The position numbers and the translations under genes were made by a program. From contig NC_049903.1 of the NCBI RefSeq assembly GCF_001411555.2, positions 18,581,234 through 18,645,233 of the forward strand: a DNA stretch of 64,000 nucleotides, written 5' to 3'. Numbering within the stretch: position 1 is the first letter of the stretch; each line of letters begins with the position of its first letter. The notes under the pieces were generated by a model. The model ran no database searches. It was not told where the DNA came from and saw only the letters and a list, made by a program, of their open reading frames with translations. Below are positions 1 to 11,632 of this stretch, in pieces. This DNA is from Juglans regia. Its lineage: Eukaryota; Streptophyta; Magnoliopsida; Fagales; Juglandaceae.

Positions 1-260
1 GTGTCGTCGAGAGGGTCGTCTCTGTTAGCGACCCAAACAACCGTTTTTAGTGGCACTTTGTTATACCAAATGCCGACGTAGCGACGGCTAGAATTTGCTG
101 GACTGAAAAACCCAAGTGCAAACGTTTCTCGGTGGGAGACGAGGATGTCACCGTCTTTAAGAGGCTCGTCCGGCGTTATGGTGTCTAGGGAAACGCATAT
201 TTGGAAAAGGAGAGAGAGGAGCAATAATGGAGTCAATAACTGGTTAGAAGGAGAGTACAT
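1..260 (-). CDS. G-type lectin S-receptor-like serine/threonine kinase, N-terminal part (runs off left edge)
   Basis: Reading leftward from the ATG at 260 gives 86 codons without a stop. Residues 1-24 form a hydrophobic leucine-rich signal peptide (MYSPSNQLLTPLLLLSLL...). They are followed by the mature start LDTITPDEPLKDGD and the bulb-lectin (B-lectin) signatures FALGFFSP, YVGIWYNKVP and VVWVANRD. In this family the ectodomain (B-lectin, S-locus glycoprotein, PAN) is followed by a membrane helix and a cytoplasmic kinase, all to the left of this window. The products are plasma-membrane receptors in defence or self-recognition. The start is chosen because it directly precedes the signal peptide and the signal-peptide stretch is conserved in the broken copy at 8225. 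Whether the whole gene is intact cannot be seen here. Confidence 0.85.
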   Translation of the reverse strand, partial: MYSPSNQLLTPLLLLSLLFQICVSLDTITPDEPLKDGDILVSHRETFALGFFSPANSSRRYVGIWYNKVPLKTVVWVANRDDPLDD

Positions 261-2081
261 GGTTCTTCGGTTCTTCCAACAAGACAGCGAGCTGGCTAGC
301 TTTATTTTTTTTTTTTTGCACTTTTTGTTTGTCTGAGGTTGTTGATGAAATCAAAATCACAAATTTAAGACACGGGCAATCGCAATGACATGAACGAGAA
401 AGGTCTGCGACTCTAGTCTCTACCTATTTTATTTTATTTTTTTGTTTTTTTTTTTTCTGAATAAAGACTCTAGTCTGTACCTGCCTCAACTTCAGGTGTA
501 GTTTTATTTTATTTTATTTTTTTTGACAAAGACATTCTATACACGAAAATGCCACTTGATTGCTGGGACGTGTTCGAGTATATTTATATTTTTTTAAATA
601 TTCTTTAAATATTTTTAAATTCTTAAAAGATTAAAAAAAAAATGTTGATAATTCTTTTTTAACCATTAAAATTAAAATAGAATAAAATACATCGCTATTA
701 AAAAGTGAAAATTGTTATTGGGTTAACACAAGTGACCAATTGCTACTGCCCGTGGCCTATTGGCCCAACACCCATATCTCTAAAGTGGATATCATGTTGG
801 ACATCCCTCTCCCAATATATCAAAAGAAAAACATAAGTTATCAATTCTGTTCGAGTCAAAATTTTTATTCTTTTTAACTTTTTATTAAATAAAGATGATT
901 TTTATAATTTATTTTTCACTTTTAAAAATTAAAAGGAAAATTCGGTACACTTTCGATAAGAAAAATAAAAAAGATGTGAAGTAGCAATACCCTACTGGTT
1001 TTAATTTCCTTTTTCAAAATTTCAATGCACATGATGCCTCCTTGACACCCTTATTATGAAAAATTTTACTTTCATGTCTTCGTGTAAAATATAATTAGAA
1101 AAGTATTTACATGATATAATTTAATTTGGTAGATAAATTTTAAAATTTAAATATTATAAATTAAATCTTACTATTTAAATGATGTAGATAGTATGCTCTA
1201 CACACCAACGAATAAAATAGCTCTAATATAAAATACCAGGATATATTATAGAAAGTCCATTGAAATATCCTAGCCTCCATGTCTATCGGGTAAAAATTTT
1301 TTTATCAAGAGAAATGTTTTAGTCATAAAAGGATTACACAAAAGTAAATGTTACAAAGTGACGTGACTTGATGTAGTATATTAAATTATAAACTATTTTT
1401 ATTCTAAAAATTGATCTAACATATTGCAATTTTAGGATAATGCAATTTTGAATTAAGGAATACATGAAAAAAAATTATTAAATACTAATATTTCTCATTA
1501 TTTTTTTGACAAAAATTGAGCAAGGGTCAATTTGATATCCTTTTTCTTTTCTTTTTCCCCCCTCAAACATGTCTCGTTGTAGCTTTATCTCTGATTCGAA
1601 ATATCATGCGTTGAGTTGGTTTGGCATATTTTTGCAAAGATGAATTAGGTAATTAGGTAAACATATCTAAAAAGTAATCACTTTGGGCTGTGATTGAATT
1701 AGGTAATCATTAAAGTAGTCAACACGCACGCACCTTAGAAATTGAAACAATTGATAAGGACATAAATTTTAACTTATTTGGTTTCATTATTTGGCGGATA
1801 CTTGAAAAATTATCTTACACTTTAGAGATATACATTTTTATTAAAAATATTAAGAAAATCTTATTCTAATTAAGGGTGGGTAAACTCTTAGTTGACTTGT
1901 TTTCCCTCGGAAATGCTATGCCGATGTGCTTGGGAGGTCGAACTAACAATCCATTTCACCTTATTTGTAGGCTATAAAGTGGAATCACAATGGTCTCCAA
2001 GGCCCGCTTGCTTTGGTTTTGGGCTGGGCTCCCTCATTGGGTCCATTCCTTGTAAGAGATTATTCAGGCCCCTCCAGTTTC

Positions 2082-2218
2082 CACTACATGAAAAATAAGT
2101 ATTTGTGGCCATTTGTTTGAAACGAAAAGATTATTTGTGACCAAAACAGACTCATTTTAACTGTAAATAGTCATTTCGCTAGAACTAACTGACTACAAAT
2201 AAGCAGTTTCTTATAGTG
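2082..2218. mobile_element. CACTA-type miniature element (137 bp) with 3-bp TSD TTC
   Basis: The element starts CACTACATGAAAAATAAG and ends CAGTTTCTTATAGTG, so the ends are inverted (CACTA...TAGTG). TTC occurs immediately on both sides (2079-2081 and 2219-2221), and a 3-bp target duplication is the CACTA hallmark. Copy B (near 54366) has the uninterrupted sequence at this site, an empty site. Too short to encode anything. Confidence 0.85.
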
Positions 2219-2571
2219 TTCCCTCTAATTCCCTATGTGTGGGCTCGAAAGGAATTATTAACAATGTTACCTCGCTAGTCTCATCATCTCCTTGAGTCAT
2301 TGTTATATCTGACATGGCACCCAATGGGTGGGTTGCTTACTGGCTCCTCTTCTATGCAGGACTCCAATAGACATTCCGCTAGCTGATTCGCCTCCATGTG
2401 TCTCGAAGAACTCAAACGCCCGCCATCCCTTTGCTATGCTTGTCCACTGAGCCCCTCATTTCCATTACATCACTAGATCATGTAATGATGGGGTTATCAG
2501 GCCCCCTCGATTTCCTTTTCTCGACTGTGTAACCGTCACTCCCATACTCATCCACAATTACCTGTTTCACC

Positions 2572-2594
2572 ACTCTCTCTCTCTCTCTCTCTCT
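2572..2594. repeat. (CT)n microsatellite, copy A
   Basis: An uninterrupted run of about 11 CT units. The duplicate in copy B (54727-54767) is roughly twice as long, so the array length has changed since duplication. Confidence 0.9.
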
Positions 2595-2675
2595 TCTATG
2601 CATTCTTGCATTCTTACCTACCTATTTCTTTGTGAAACCCTAGCTTTCCTAAACCCCAACTTGCATCGACTCAAA

Positions 2676-3468
2676 ATGGCTCACCGAAGTTCTACACAAC
2701 CTTCCACTCAAAATACACCTTCATCTGCCCCATAATCATCCATCTAGAGAGATGTTCCTCATTTTGAAGGCTTCGAATGGTGCTTCGTTCTCACTCCCAA
2801 GGACCTTCCTAAGTTACATAGTTCATACAGGATACTTGAATCTGTGATTCTTGAACTTTCCAATTGGGGTGCAGTTGACGAGGAAGGCTTCGCTAAGAAA
2901 GTAGCCTTGTGGTTTTTGCCTTTTCCCATAGCTTGAGGCTCCCCTTCATACATCCCAACTTCATTCTCACACTTGAAGAGTTACCTGGGTAGCTGCATTA
3001 TTTGGCAGATGGTTTTGGAGCCTGCTAAGAAGGAGTACCCATATTTGACCGCTTGAGAGTTCCTGGCCGTTTGTTCCATTAAAGGCTTGACGAGCAACAT
3101 TTGCAATTTCCACACGCGTTCTGGATGCCTAGCACGTTTTGAGTCTCGCCATTCCAATGCCAAAAAAAAAAAAAAAAATTTGTTTTCCTTTCAAGCCAAG
3201 GTTGGCAATTCCTAATGGTGAAGCCTTAAGGGGCGAATTCTTTGTCAATGCCAACTAGTGTAGGGTACTAGATTAAAAAGCAGTGGTCGTCAACCTGTCA
3301 GAGCGAATGCGAGCTCATGTAGATATGGTCCTTCCTTGGGTTTAGGAAAATGAGGGTGCCATCTGGACATAAGTCCTTTTGACCCCTGCAAATATTGACC
3401 GCTTCTGGGTCATGCCTTTTCACTCAGGTGTGAAAGGCTGTTTATTTTGTACCAAAACTATGGTGCCC
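2676..3468 (+). pseudogene. Gag-like 'putative gypsy-type transposon' protein pseudogene, copy A
   Basis: Translation from the ATG at 2676 reads MAHRSSTQPSTQ and later HFEGFEWCFVLTPKDLPKL, then a region ending near LRLPF...HPNFILTL in the duplicate. This resembles the N-terminal domain of plant 'putative gypsy type transposon' proteins (FxWxxxxTPKDLxKL, then a GLRLPxHPF-like motif); that family assignment is from memory. Several stops and an A-run at 3163-3178 break the frame. It is cut at 3468 by an LTR. The sister copy is at 54852. Confidence 0.6.
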
Positions 3469-6400
3469 TGTGACGACCACAGATTCCACTTGGGATCGGA
3501 CGGGCATCCGAAACTTTGAGATTGCAACACAAGGTTACCTGCCCCCATTCATGACATATAAGATGCAATGTTCCTAACACGCATCTAGTATTATACAATA
3601 TTTGCAGCGGATAATTTTTTTTTGAGCAATACTATGCACCAAACTTATAATATCTCAAATAATTAAAACATAATCCATGCATACTTAATGAAATAAACAT
3701 CCACAATTATAGCACGGATCTCAGAATACTATAATCTCAAAACAACGAAGATCTAGCTCCATAATTACATTGCCAAAATACACTATTGGGCTAGTACATT
3801 GAGTAACTCGTATAACTTGACTAAAGATGCTGGAATACAATCTAAAGACCTAACTATGGAGGCTGCAAGCTCCGTGTTGCGTCTACGGCGTCTAGTCAAC
3901 CTCCTCCAATATGCCAGTGTCTGCTCCCTGCTCTGATCCTGACACATCGCTTACCAATAGGGGGGAATGGTAGTTGAGACTACTCCAGTGAGATGTGATT
4001 ACAAATCTCAGCGAGTTAACAAGAAACTTACACACAGGTTAATGATGCATGCATGGTAGTTAAAGCATGAATGCATAATCAAATTCGTAAGTAAATATAA
4101 CATAACTTGACATATAGCATGGCATAATTGACATAACTTGAATTGAAACTGAAACTTAGTTTAACGTGAAATGACATGTACGTGAACTTAAAACATAACA
4201 TGGACTAGCAACATAGCATGAACGTGAACTTGAAATATAACATGGACTTGAAATATAGCATGAACGTGAACATATATAATTTGAATATGAACTAAAACAT
4301 AACATGAACCTGAGCATAACATAATATAAATGTGAACTTGAAACATAACGTGAACGTGAACATGACATAACGTGAACGTGAACATGACATAACGTGAACG
4401 TGAGCATAACCTGACATGAACTTGAATATAACATAACCTGATATGAACTTGAAACAAAGCATGAACATGAACATACATAACATGAACTTGAACTTGAACA
4501 TAACATAACGTGAAACATAACTTGAACGTGAAATACATGAACTTGGAATCTTATTCAATAGACTTAACTAATAAAAGTGACCATACGGGTGCTATACGGG
4601 TCCCTTTGAGCCGTGTGTCCCTATCGATTGCCGCATCACAACACATGTATCTATACCAGCTGTGAGTGCATTAATATGTACTCAAAATTTACTGTGGCCC
4701 CACGTATTCTACGTGTCACAATCGTTGTGTCTCACGTAGTGTATGTTCCACAGTTGTTGTGGCCCCATGAATTGTTTATGACACACTTGTTGTGGACACA
4801 CGTAAAATAAAGTATGGCTCCATTGGCGTAAGTATCCGGCGCGCTCCTGTGATCAGCTAGTTAGGCCCCATTCGCAACATGTTGATTGTACTTCATCAAT
4901 CCAGGGAATTTCACACCTCTTTAGACACTCCAGTGTGAACAAAAGAGTTCCACTAGGATATTACCTCATCCTAGCGCTTAGGGCTGTGATTGACATGAAT
5001 AACTTAACAAGACTGCTTGCGAGATACACAAAATGTATTCGAGATGGAATGACATGATTATGGAAAGAAAGAGGTCCTAACGTAGCGTAACATGACATGA
5101 ACGTAAGACAACAGACATAATATACTTTGAGACATAAATGTAATAGACAACATTTCATAACATGACATACATGTAACCGAGAATATTTCATAACATGTCA
5201 TAACATGTGACAGCGAATATTACATGACATGACATACATGTAACAGATGTCATATATAATGTGACATACTTACAACAGATAGTAACATGTGACAGAATAT
5301 ATTATGTAATAGATAAGTATTTTATGAGAGAATAATTTGTGAAATAGATGAACATGTGATGACATGGCATGGCATGACATAGATAACAACATACGAACAT
5401 AAACTGTAGTTCCCTTACCCATCACACACAAACAGTAAACTGATAATAAGTTAAGAACTAATTTACCTCGATTGTCGCGTTCTACGAGAATGAAACAATA
5501 GGAACTGAAAATAGTGATTCTAAAAATTAAAAATTTAATCACTAACAATTAGAAGCATGAAAACAAGTTAACTTAGAGTAAAATTACTATTTTTACCCAC
5601 TATATGTGGAAAAATGACTATTTTACCACTAACTTAAGGATTTCACATCCTAACTCTAAAATTTCTAAAATTTATATGAGGAATGTAAATTTTGTTCTAG
5701 GCTCAAATATCAACTCAGAAAAATTTAAAACCATTCACAACTATGAAAAACTCACTATGACCGAAACATTCATAGGTCATTTCTCTTGATTTTGGTTGCA
5801 ATTTATTCCATCTTCATAACCCATGATTAAACCAAAATTTTGTAACAAAGATCTTCCTTTCCTAAGTTTAACAACAGACTTAAAATATTCATTAAGAAAA
5901 AGCTAATCATCAATACAAACTTTTTATCAAAAAGTAAACCCTTAAATCACAAGTTTTGATCTTATTCAGAACATCTCCAAGAATTTCAAAAAATCAAATT
6001 GTACTTCTAAAACATGCATAAAATCATCTTAAGATCAACCATGCTTTAAATCATCAAACAAAAGTCACCAAAAATCACAAAACAACATTTGGAGTTTTTG
6101 GTTTTACACATAGTCCAAAAACAGAAACTTTTCTCTCAACTAACTTTGATCAATCTCTTGATACATGGCTTAAAGACATGTGATCTTCAAACAAAAACAT
6201 CACATGGTTTAAAAATTTTTCCTGAAGAAGATCAAACCATCAATCTTAAAATCACATGATTAAAACTCAATAAAATATGGATCTAACCCAAAAACATCAA
6301 ATCTTAGGCCTAACTGAAATCATCTCGCATAGAAAAATCATATATTTAAAACTAATACTAAATATCTTCAAAATAACATCCTAACATGTATATAGAGGCT

Positions 6401-7640
6401 TAGGATCTTCACATAAAAATATCTAAGCATTTGGAATAAGATTAAACCACAAAATATTCGAACTTTCATAAAACACAAACAATTTTTCCACTTCCTGTTT
6501 TCATGTTTCTAGATATAAGGAAATCTATCATCAAAAGTTATATTCATGCAGCAAAACCTCATTAAACATTCATAAATATATGCTAACAACACTACATAAA
6601 ATTTTTGGGACAAGATATGTCCATTAGCTTGGTCAAAAATTTCAAAACATAACATACTCTCCAGTTTCACGCCCAAAATGACTTTTCCATGGTTAAAAAT
6701 ACTTTTGACCGATCAAATGAGCATAGAATGAGACCAATAAGATATCCCTAGAAAATAAACTCAAAGAAGAACAACTTTTATGAGGAGTCATCTGCAAAAA
6801 TACATACAAAGGTTGAAAATCTCCACGCAAAAAGACCCAGTAATCTGCTCAAGAGAGCTCTTTCGTGTTTCTCTCTAAGAACGGGGTGAAGAAGTGATTG
6901 AAGGGAGTGAAATATGTCTTGCACAAGTTTAGAATTCTGGAGGGAGAAGTCATGGGCTTGAATGACCCTTAATTGGAGGTGGCTATATGACATAAAATGG
7001 AGAATAGTGAGGGGCAAGGACTAGCTACAGTAGTTATGAGATATGGAGGTTGATGGGGTGGATTTCTCCTTCACATCAAGGCACTATTAGGTGCAGCCAA
7101 TGTCCATGGATGGTCTGCCATGTGGGGGAGGATACTTTTTCAAGAAACTTTGCCAAGGTGGCCAAATTCGTGGGCCTTGGTGGGCCTCAACCAAGTGGGC
7201 TTCAATTTGGGGTTTGAAGGGGGTTTGGTTAGGTTTTGTGATGCTATCAATCCCAAATCCAATTTTTCTTGACCCAATCAAATTTCCAAGATTTAAAAGG
7301 TTGGATAATGATGTCATAACAAGAATTTGATTAATTAATAGCATGTGGACGAGATTAATCAAGTGATTAAAGACAATGCTAGAAATTGGATTAAGGGTTT
7401 GGAAGTCAACTTTTGGGTTTGGAAAATAGTTTAGGGTTTCGGTTTCAACCAAACTTTTGGGATTTCAATTAAATCCCAACCATTTAGCGTTTCGCTAAGA
7501 TTGAAACCCTCTTTGGCTTGACACATTTTGGTTGGTCAGGTGAAACAAAGTCTTGCTTAGCAGGCATGATCTCACACGTTGATTTCCTTCACAATTCCAT
7601 CTATTGGTTCCTTTGCTTAACAGGAATCGATTGTAAATTT
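3469..7640 (-). mobile_element. Long LTR of a Ty3/gypsy-like element, minus orientation, right end truncated
   Basis: The left edge is TGTGACGACC, breaking the copy-A gag-like pseudogene. On the minus strand this is an LTR 3' end (...GGTCGTCACA). The right part, about 5800-7640, is an inverted copy of 19535-21373: both encode a shared ghost peptide containing KWASIWGLKGVWLGF on opposite strands. Relative to the plus copy at 18997, about the first 540 bp of the LTR (TGTAACAGCCC end) is missing, so the element was truncated where it meets the kinase fragment near 7640. No right-hand target duplication is visible. No protein genes are inside. Confidence 0.6.
4156..4540. repeat. Degenerate short-period tandem repeat inside the LTR
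   Basis: Imperfect units of roughly 20 bp built on CATAACGTGAACGTGAACATGA. A similar but looser ACATGACATAC-rich tract continues at 5080-5400. Several overlapping minus-strand reading frames stay open only because the repeat lacks stop codons; they are not genes. Confidence 0.75.
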
Positions 7641-7680
7641 CGTATTTGTCTTCATTACAGGAATATGCTAAGAAATATTT

Positions 7681-8225
7681 TTATTTTTTCGTTCCAACGC
7701 TTGTGATGCACGTGCACTCAGACTTTTCGAGGTTGTTCGGGTCACAGTAACTATTTGGACCGCATTCTTGGTAGTTATCGCACTTCTCTTTCGAGGAGGA
7801 CCAAAATTGGACCCACCCGGTCTCGTGCCAAGTAGACCGCTCCACGACCCCTGGTTCCTCCACCAACATTCTAGTGAAAACTTTAGGTACAGTGACACCG
7901 AATTCAATGGTGATCTCATCTTGATTATCCACGTAGCTGACGTTGAAGAGGTAATTCTGTGTCATTTCGGGTACGACGCTCCATCTTTGTCCGGTCCAAG
8001 ATCCGTCCTGCCACAAAGGAGCTCCACCCTCATTTAAGAACAGCTGCGGATACCCAGTTGGATCAATCGCATAGGTGCAGTTGCCGATTCCCGGGTCATC
8101 TTTGGAGTTCCAAGATGTCAGGAACCGGTTCAACCCAGTCTGGCGATGGAGCCCAAGTTTCATATATGGAAAAGGAGAGAGAGAAGCAATAATGGAGTCA
8201 ATAACTGTTTAGAAGGAGAGTACAT
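7681..8225 (-). pseudogene. S-receptor-like kinase fragment (copy B), internally deleted and truncated
   Basis: The minus strand from the ATG at 8225 repeats the copy-A signal peptide (MYSPSKQLLTPLLLLSLLFH) and then meets a stop. The B-lectin domain is missing. From 8163 a shifted frame gives the S-locus glycoprotein domain: KLGLHRQTGLNRFLTSW, DDPGIGNCTYAIDPTGYPQ, and the cysteine-rich CDNYQECGPNSYCDP followed by ECTC. The reading then leaves homology where the family continues with an LPGFEPK-like motif. So a deletion joined signal peptide to mid-ectodomain out of frame, and the rest (PAN, membrane, kinase) is absent. Confidence 0.85.
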
Positions 8226-8515
8226 GGTTCTTCCAATGAAGACAGCGAGCAAGCTGGCTTGATTTTTATTTTTTTGCTCTTCTATTTTTTGTCTGGAGTT
8301 GTTGTTGATGAAATCAAAATCATAAATTTAAAAACAGGGCAATCTCAATGATATCAATGAGAAAGGTCTACGACTCTACCTGCCTCAATTTTAGGTGAGG
8401 TTTTTAATTTGTTTGACAAAGACAGTCGATACAGGAAAATGCTATTTGACTGCTGCACGTGTTCGAGTATATTTATATTTTAAAAAATAAAAATAAAAAT
8501 AAAATATTCATTTAC
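8226..8515. repeat. Copy B upstream segment 1
   Basis: Closely matches 261-600 (shared AAAGGTCTACGACTCTA-like stretch and the GTTCGAGTATATTTATATTT motif). Non-coding. It ends where LINE-1 begins; the exact junction is blurred by A/T-rich sequence. Confidence 0.75.
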
Positions 8516-9225
8516 TGGCTGGTCGTGCTTTGCAATAAAATTGAACCCATCTCATACAACACAAAGCTCAGCTCAATCCTCAAACAATTTAGTTTTTAAT
8601 CCCTCACAACCTGACCTAGCCCCTTTGAAATGGCCTATAAATTCAGCTCAGCATAAATCCAGCTCAGTCCAAACAGTCAAAGATCTTTGGCCAGCCAAAC
8701 AGCAACGTACTGAAAGAAAACGCCACCTGCACACATGAAATATTCTCTACCCAGCCGATATACCCTCGTGTTCTATCAAAATCCTGTCCACCTAGAAAAA
8801 AAATTCCATTCACAATCCTCTTCCTCCTCCGAAACAGAATCACATAAATTGAAAACTTTCAGCCAAAAAATCACTGAAAAACTTGAACTTTGTTCAAAGA
8901 AAAGTCAGACTCATGAAAGGAAGGGAGAGACAGCCTCATTGGGAGAGGATTCTCATAGTAAATGAACCAAGCAAAAGCAAGTACATCAATTACTCTCAAA
9001 CTCTGAGAAAATGGAGAGGATCCCGATTGCAAAATTTTTCCAGTATGCAAAAGGAAAAAAACGCTACATCTCAGAAAAGAAAAGAAAAAAAAAGCCAAGA
9101 TTTTCTCCATATCGAAGGAAAACACGACACTTGAGTAACATGTTTCAGACTCAAAACTTGAATTTATTTTCATTGGATTTTGAAGCAAATGTGGCAGGGC
9201 CAATACTACTACCACCAGATGAAAA

Positions 9226-10014
9226 ATGAGGATCATGTGTTGGAATTGCAGGGGTCTTGCCTGTCCCCGTGCAATTAGAAGGTTAAGGGCAAATATCAGG
9301 TCTCTAAAACCTGATATCATCTTCCAATCGAAGACAATTTTGAATGCTGTGAATAGATTAGGTTTCAACTTGTATGTAAATATCCCTCCAGGCAGTAAAT
9401 GTGGTGGACTTTTGTGTATGTGGAAAAATGGCATGGATGTAGAACTTGTTTATATGAATAGTAATGTAATGACTATGTTTGTGTACTCGAATCCTGTTCA
9501 TTCCCCGTGGCTGTTAAATCTTGTTTATTGTCCTACGAATTATAGTAAAAAATGGATTTTTTGGAACAATCTTGAGAGAATTACTAATAGCTTTAATGGT
9601 CCTGTCCTTAGCATTGGTGATTTTAATGATGTCCTCAACCAGTTTGAAAAACAAGGAGGTCGGCCATTTGCTTGCTCTTCTAACTTAAATGGACTTTGAG
9701 CCTACATGGAAACAAATGGGATGGTTGATATTGGTTTTCATGGACCAAAATACACTTGGACCAACAACAGACAAAGATTTCGGAACATTAGAGAAAGACT
9801 CGATAGAGAGATTGCTAATTCTTCTTGGCTTAACTTTTTTCTAGATGCTACCCTTCAACACCTCCCCATTAGCTCTTCTGATCATTCTGCAATTATTTTG
9901 GACACCATAGGAAGCAATTATCATAGATATCCCTTCGAATTTGAAGAATTTTGGATAAGGGACCCAACCTGTCAGATGGTGATACAAAGAGCTTGGAATA
10001 ACTCTCATGTTTGA
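9226..10014 (+). pseudogene. LINE-1 ORF2: apurinic-like endonuclease domain
   Basis: The start MRIMCWNCRGLACPRAIRRL is the canonical plant LINE endonuclease opening. Later motifs are LSIGDFND, GPKYTWTNNRQ and ISSSDHSAII, which carry the catalytic Asn, Asp/Asn and Asp-His. The segment corresponding to the usual ETK reads IFQSKT, so the metal-binding Glu is replaced. In-frame TGA stops interrupt at 9697 and 10012, but the same frame continues through both. Confidence 0.85.
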
Positions 10015-10116
10015 ACACCTTGTTTTATTTTCTCCAAAAAACTGAAAGAGGTAAAAAAAGCTTTAAAAACTTGGAATAAAAATCACTTTGGAAACATTCA
10101 GAATTCCATAAAAAAT

Positions 10117-11503
10117 TTGAAACAAATTCTTTCAAACATTCAAAGCAATGATCTTACCTTTCAAGACATGGAATCTAAAGCTGAAATCAAGGCACTCCTT
10201 GATGAACAACTTAAAAGGGAGGAAATCCTTTGGAAACAAAAGTCAAGAGTTCAATGGTTGACAACGACTGATCTCAACACAAAATTCTTTCATTTGTCAA
10301 CAACAATTAGGAGAAGAGCAAATTCCATTGAGAGTTTAAAGCTGAATCATAATCACTAGACGACTGATCAAAATGTCATTCAAAACACCTTTCTGGATCA
10401 TTTCAAATGCATATACACTTCTTCCAATCCCAATCCAAACATGGACTTAGAAGGTTTGTTCCTTGACAAGATCTCAAACATGGAAAACAACTTTCTTTGT
10501 GAAATTCCTACTGATGATGAAATCATTAGTGCCATTAAACAAACACCTTCAACGAAAGCTCCTGGCCCTGATGGTTTCACTGGTTTGTTTTACAAGCAGT
10601 ATTGGGACATCATAAAAACTGACTTCATAGCAGCCATAAAAAATTTCTTCATTCATGGTAAGCTTCTTAAGGAATTGAATCATACCCATATTGCTCTCAT
10701 TCTAAAAACAAATTGCCCAAACACTATTCATCAATACAGGCCGATTAGCCTCTCGAATGTTTGCTACAAAATTGTAGCAAAGATCCTTGCAAATAGGCTG
10801 AAGAAGATTCTTCCAAGAATTATCTCTCCTCATCAAACAACATTTGTCCTGGGTAGAGTCATCTAAGAAAATACTATTCTTGCCCAAGAGATCTTTCATC
10901 ATCTTAAAAATAAAAGAGGGAGGGAGGGTATTATGGCAGTCAAGATAGACATGGAAAATGCATTTGATATGATGGAATGGAATTTTATTTTAAACATGAT
11001 GACTATCTTAGGCTTTAGCAGGATTTGGATTAACTGGATTAAAGAGTGCATTACCACTGTGTCTTACTCAATGATTATCAATGGGAACCCCTGTGGATAT
11101 TTCCATCCTTCTCGAGGGCTTAGGCAAGGAGACCCTCTTTCCCCTTTTCTGTTCATTTTAGGTACATAAGTTTTATCGAGAGTCATTACTAGGGAAGAAA
11201 ATTTGGGGCTTCTAAAAGGAGTAAAAATTTGCAGAGATAGCCCGCCAATCTCTCACTTGCTTTTTGATGATGATCTCATTATTTTTGGTAAATCCACTCA
11301 ACAGAATGCTCAAATGTTCAAAAATTGTTTGGAAAAATACTCTTCTTAGTCGGGCCAAAAAATTCATTCCAACAAATCAACCATTCAATTCAGCAGGAAT
11401 ACCTGTCCTCAAAAGAAAATAGAGGTTAAGAATCTCTTCGGCTATTCAAATGACTCTTCAAAACTAAAATACCTTGGACTTCCTCTCTCTTTTAAAGCTT
11501 AAA
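10117..11503 (+). pseudogene. LINE-1 ORF2: reverse transcriptase domain
   Basis: It continues in the same frame as the endonuclease. Visible motifs are [47 protein letters not shown] (first catalytic Asp), [17 protein letters not shown], and LLFDDDLIIF, where the family has FADD. In-frame stops fall at about 10357, 10864, 11167, 11347 and 11501, with no frameshift until about 11500. RT would copy LINE RNA by target-primed reverse transcription; this copy cannot make an intact protein. Confidence 0.85.
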
Positions 11504-11632
11504 AAAATCCATTTTGAAGATCTACAAGAAATAATTTTTTAAAAACTAGGAGGGTGGAAGACAAAAGTTCTCTCTCAAGCCAGTAGAACAAATTTAATTC
11601 AATCTATTGCTAGCTCAATCCCTTCTTATGTC

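Larger units (their letters stand above)
261..2675. other. Upstream DNA of the S-receptor kinase, duplicate copy A
   Basis: AT-rich non-coding DNA with no supported gene. It is collinear with dispersed pieces of copy B: 261-600 with 8226-8515, 640-690 with 13395-13455, 711-1430 with 37121-37830, 1570-1910 with 53060-53575, and 1936-2675 with 54233-54851. Promoter elements of the kinase would lie at about 261-700 on the minus strand, but I cannot assign a TATA box confidently among the many T/A runs. A small transposon (2082-2218) and a CT microsatellite (2572-2594) lie within it. Confidence 0.75.

Noticed and set aside
4156..4558. Three overlapping minus-strand ORFs rich in Ser, Cys, Val and His
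   Set aside because: Translation of a short degenerate tandem repeat inside an LTR; open in all three frames.
7087..7452. 121-codon minus ORF and its plus-strand partner 7091-7330
   Set aside because: Conserved with 19804-20074 only because both are LTR copies in inverted orientation; the frame is similar on both strands and shows no known domain.
8871..9434. 187-codon minus-strand ORF
   Set aside because: Antisense to LINE-1 ORF1/ORF2 start; no similarity to known proteins and overlaps the endonuclease.
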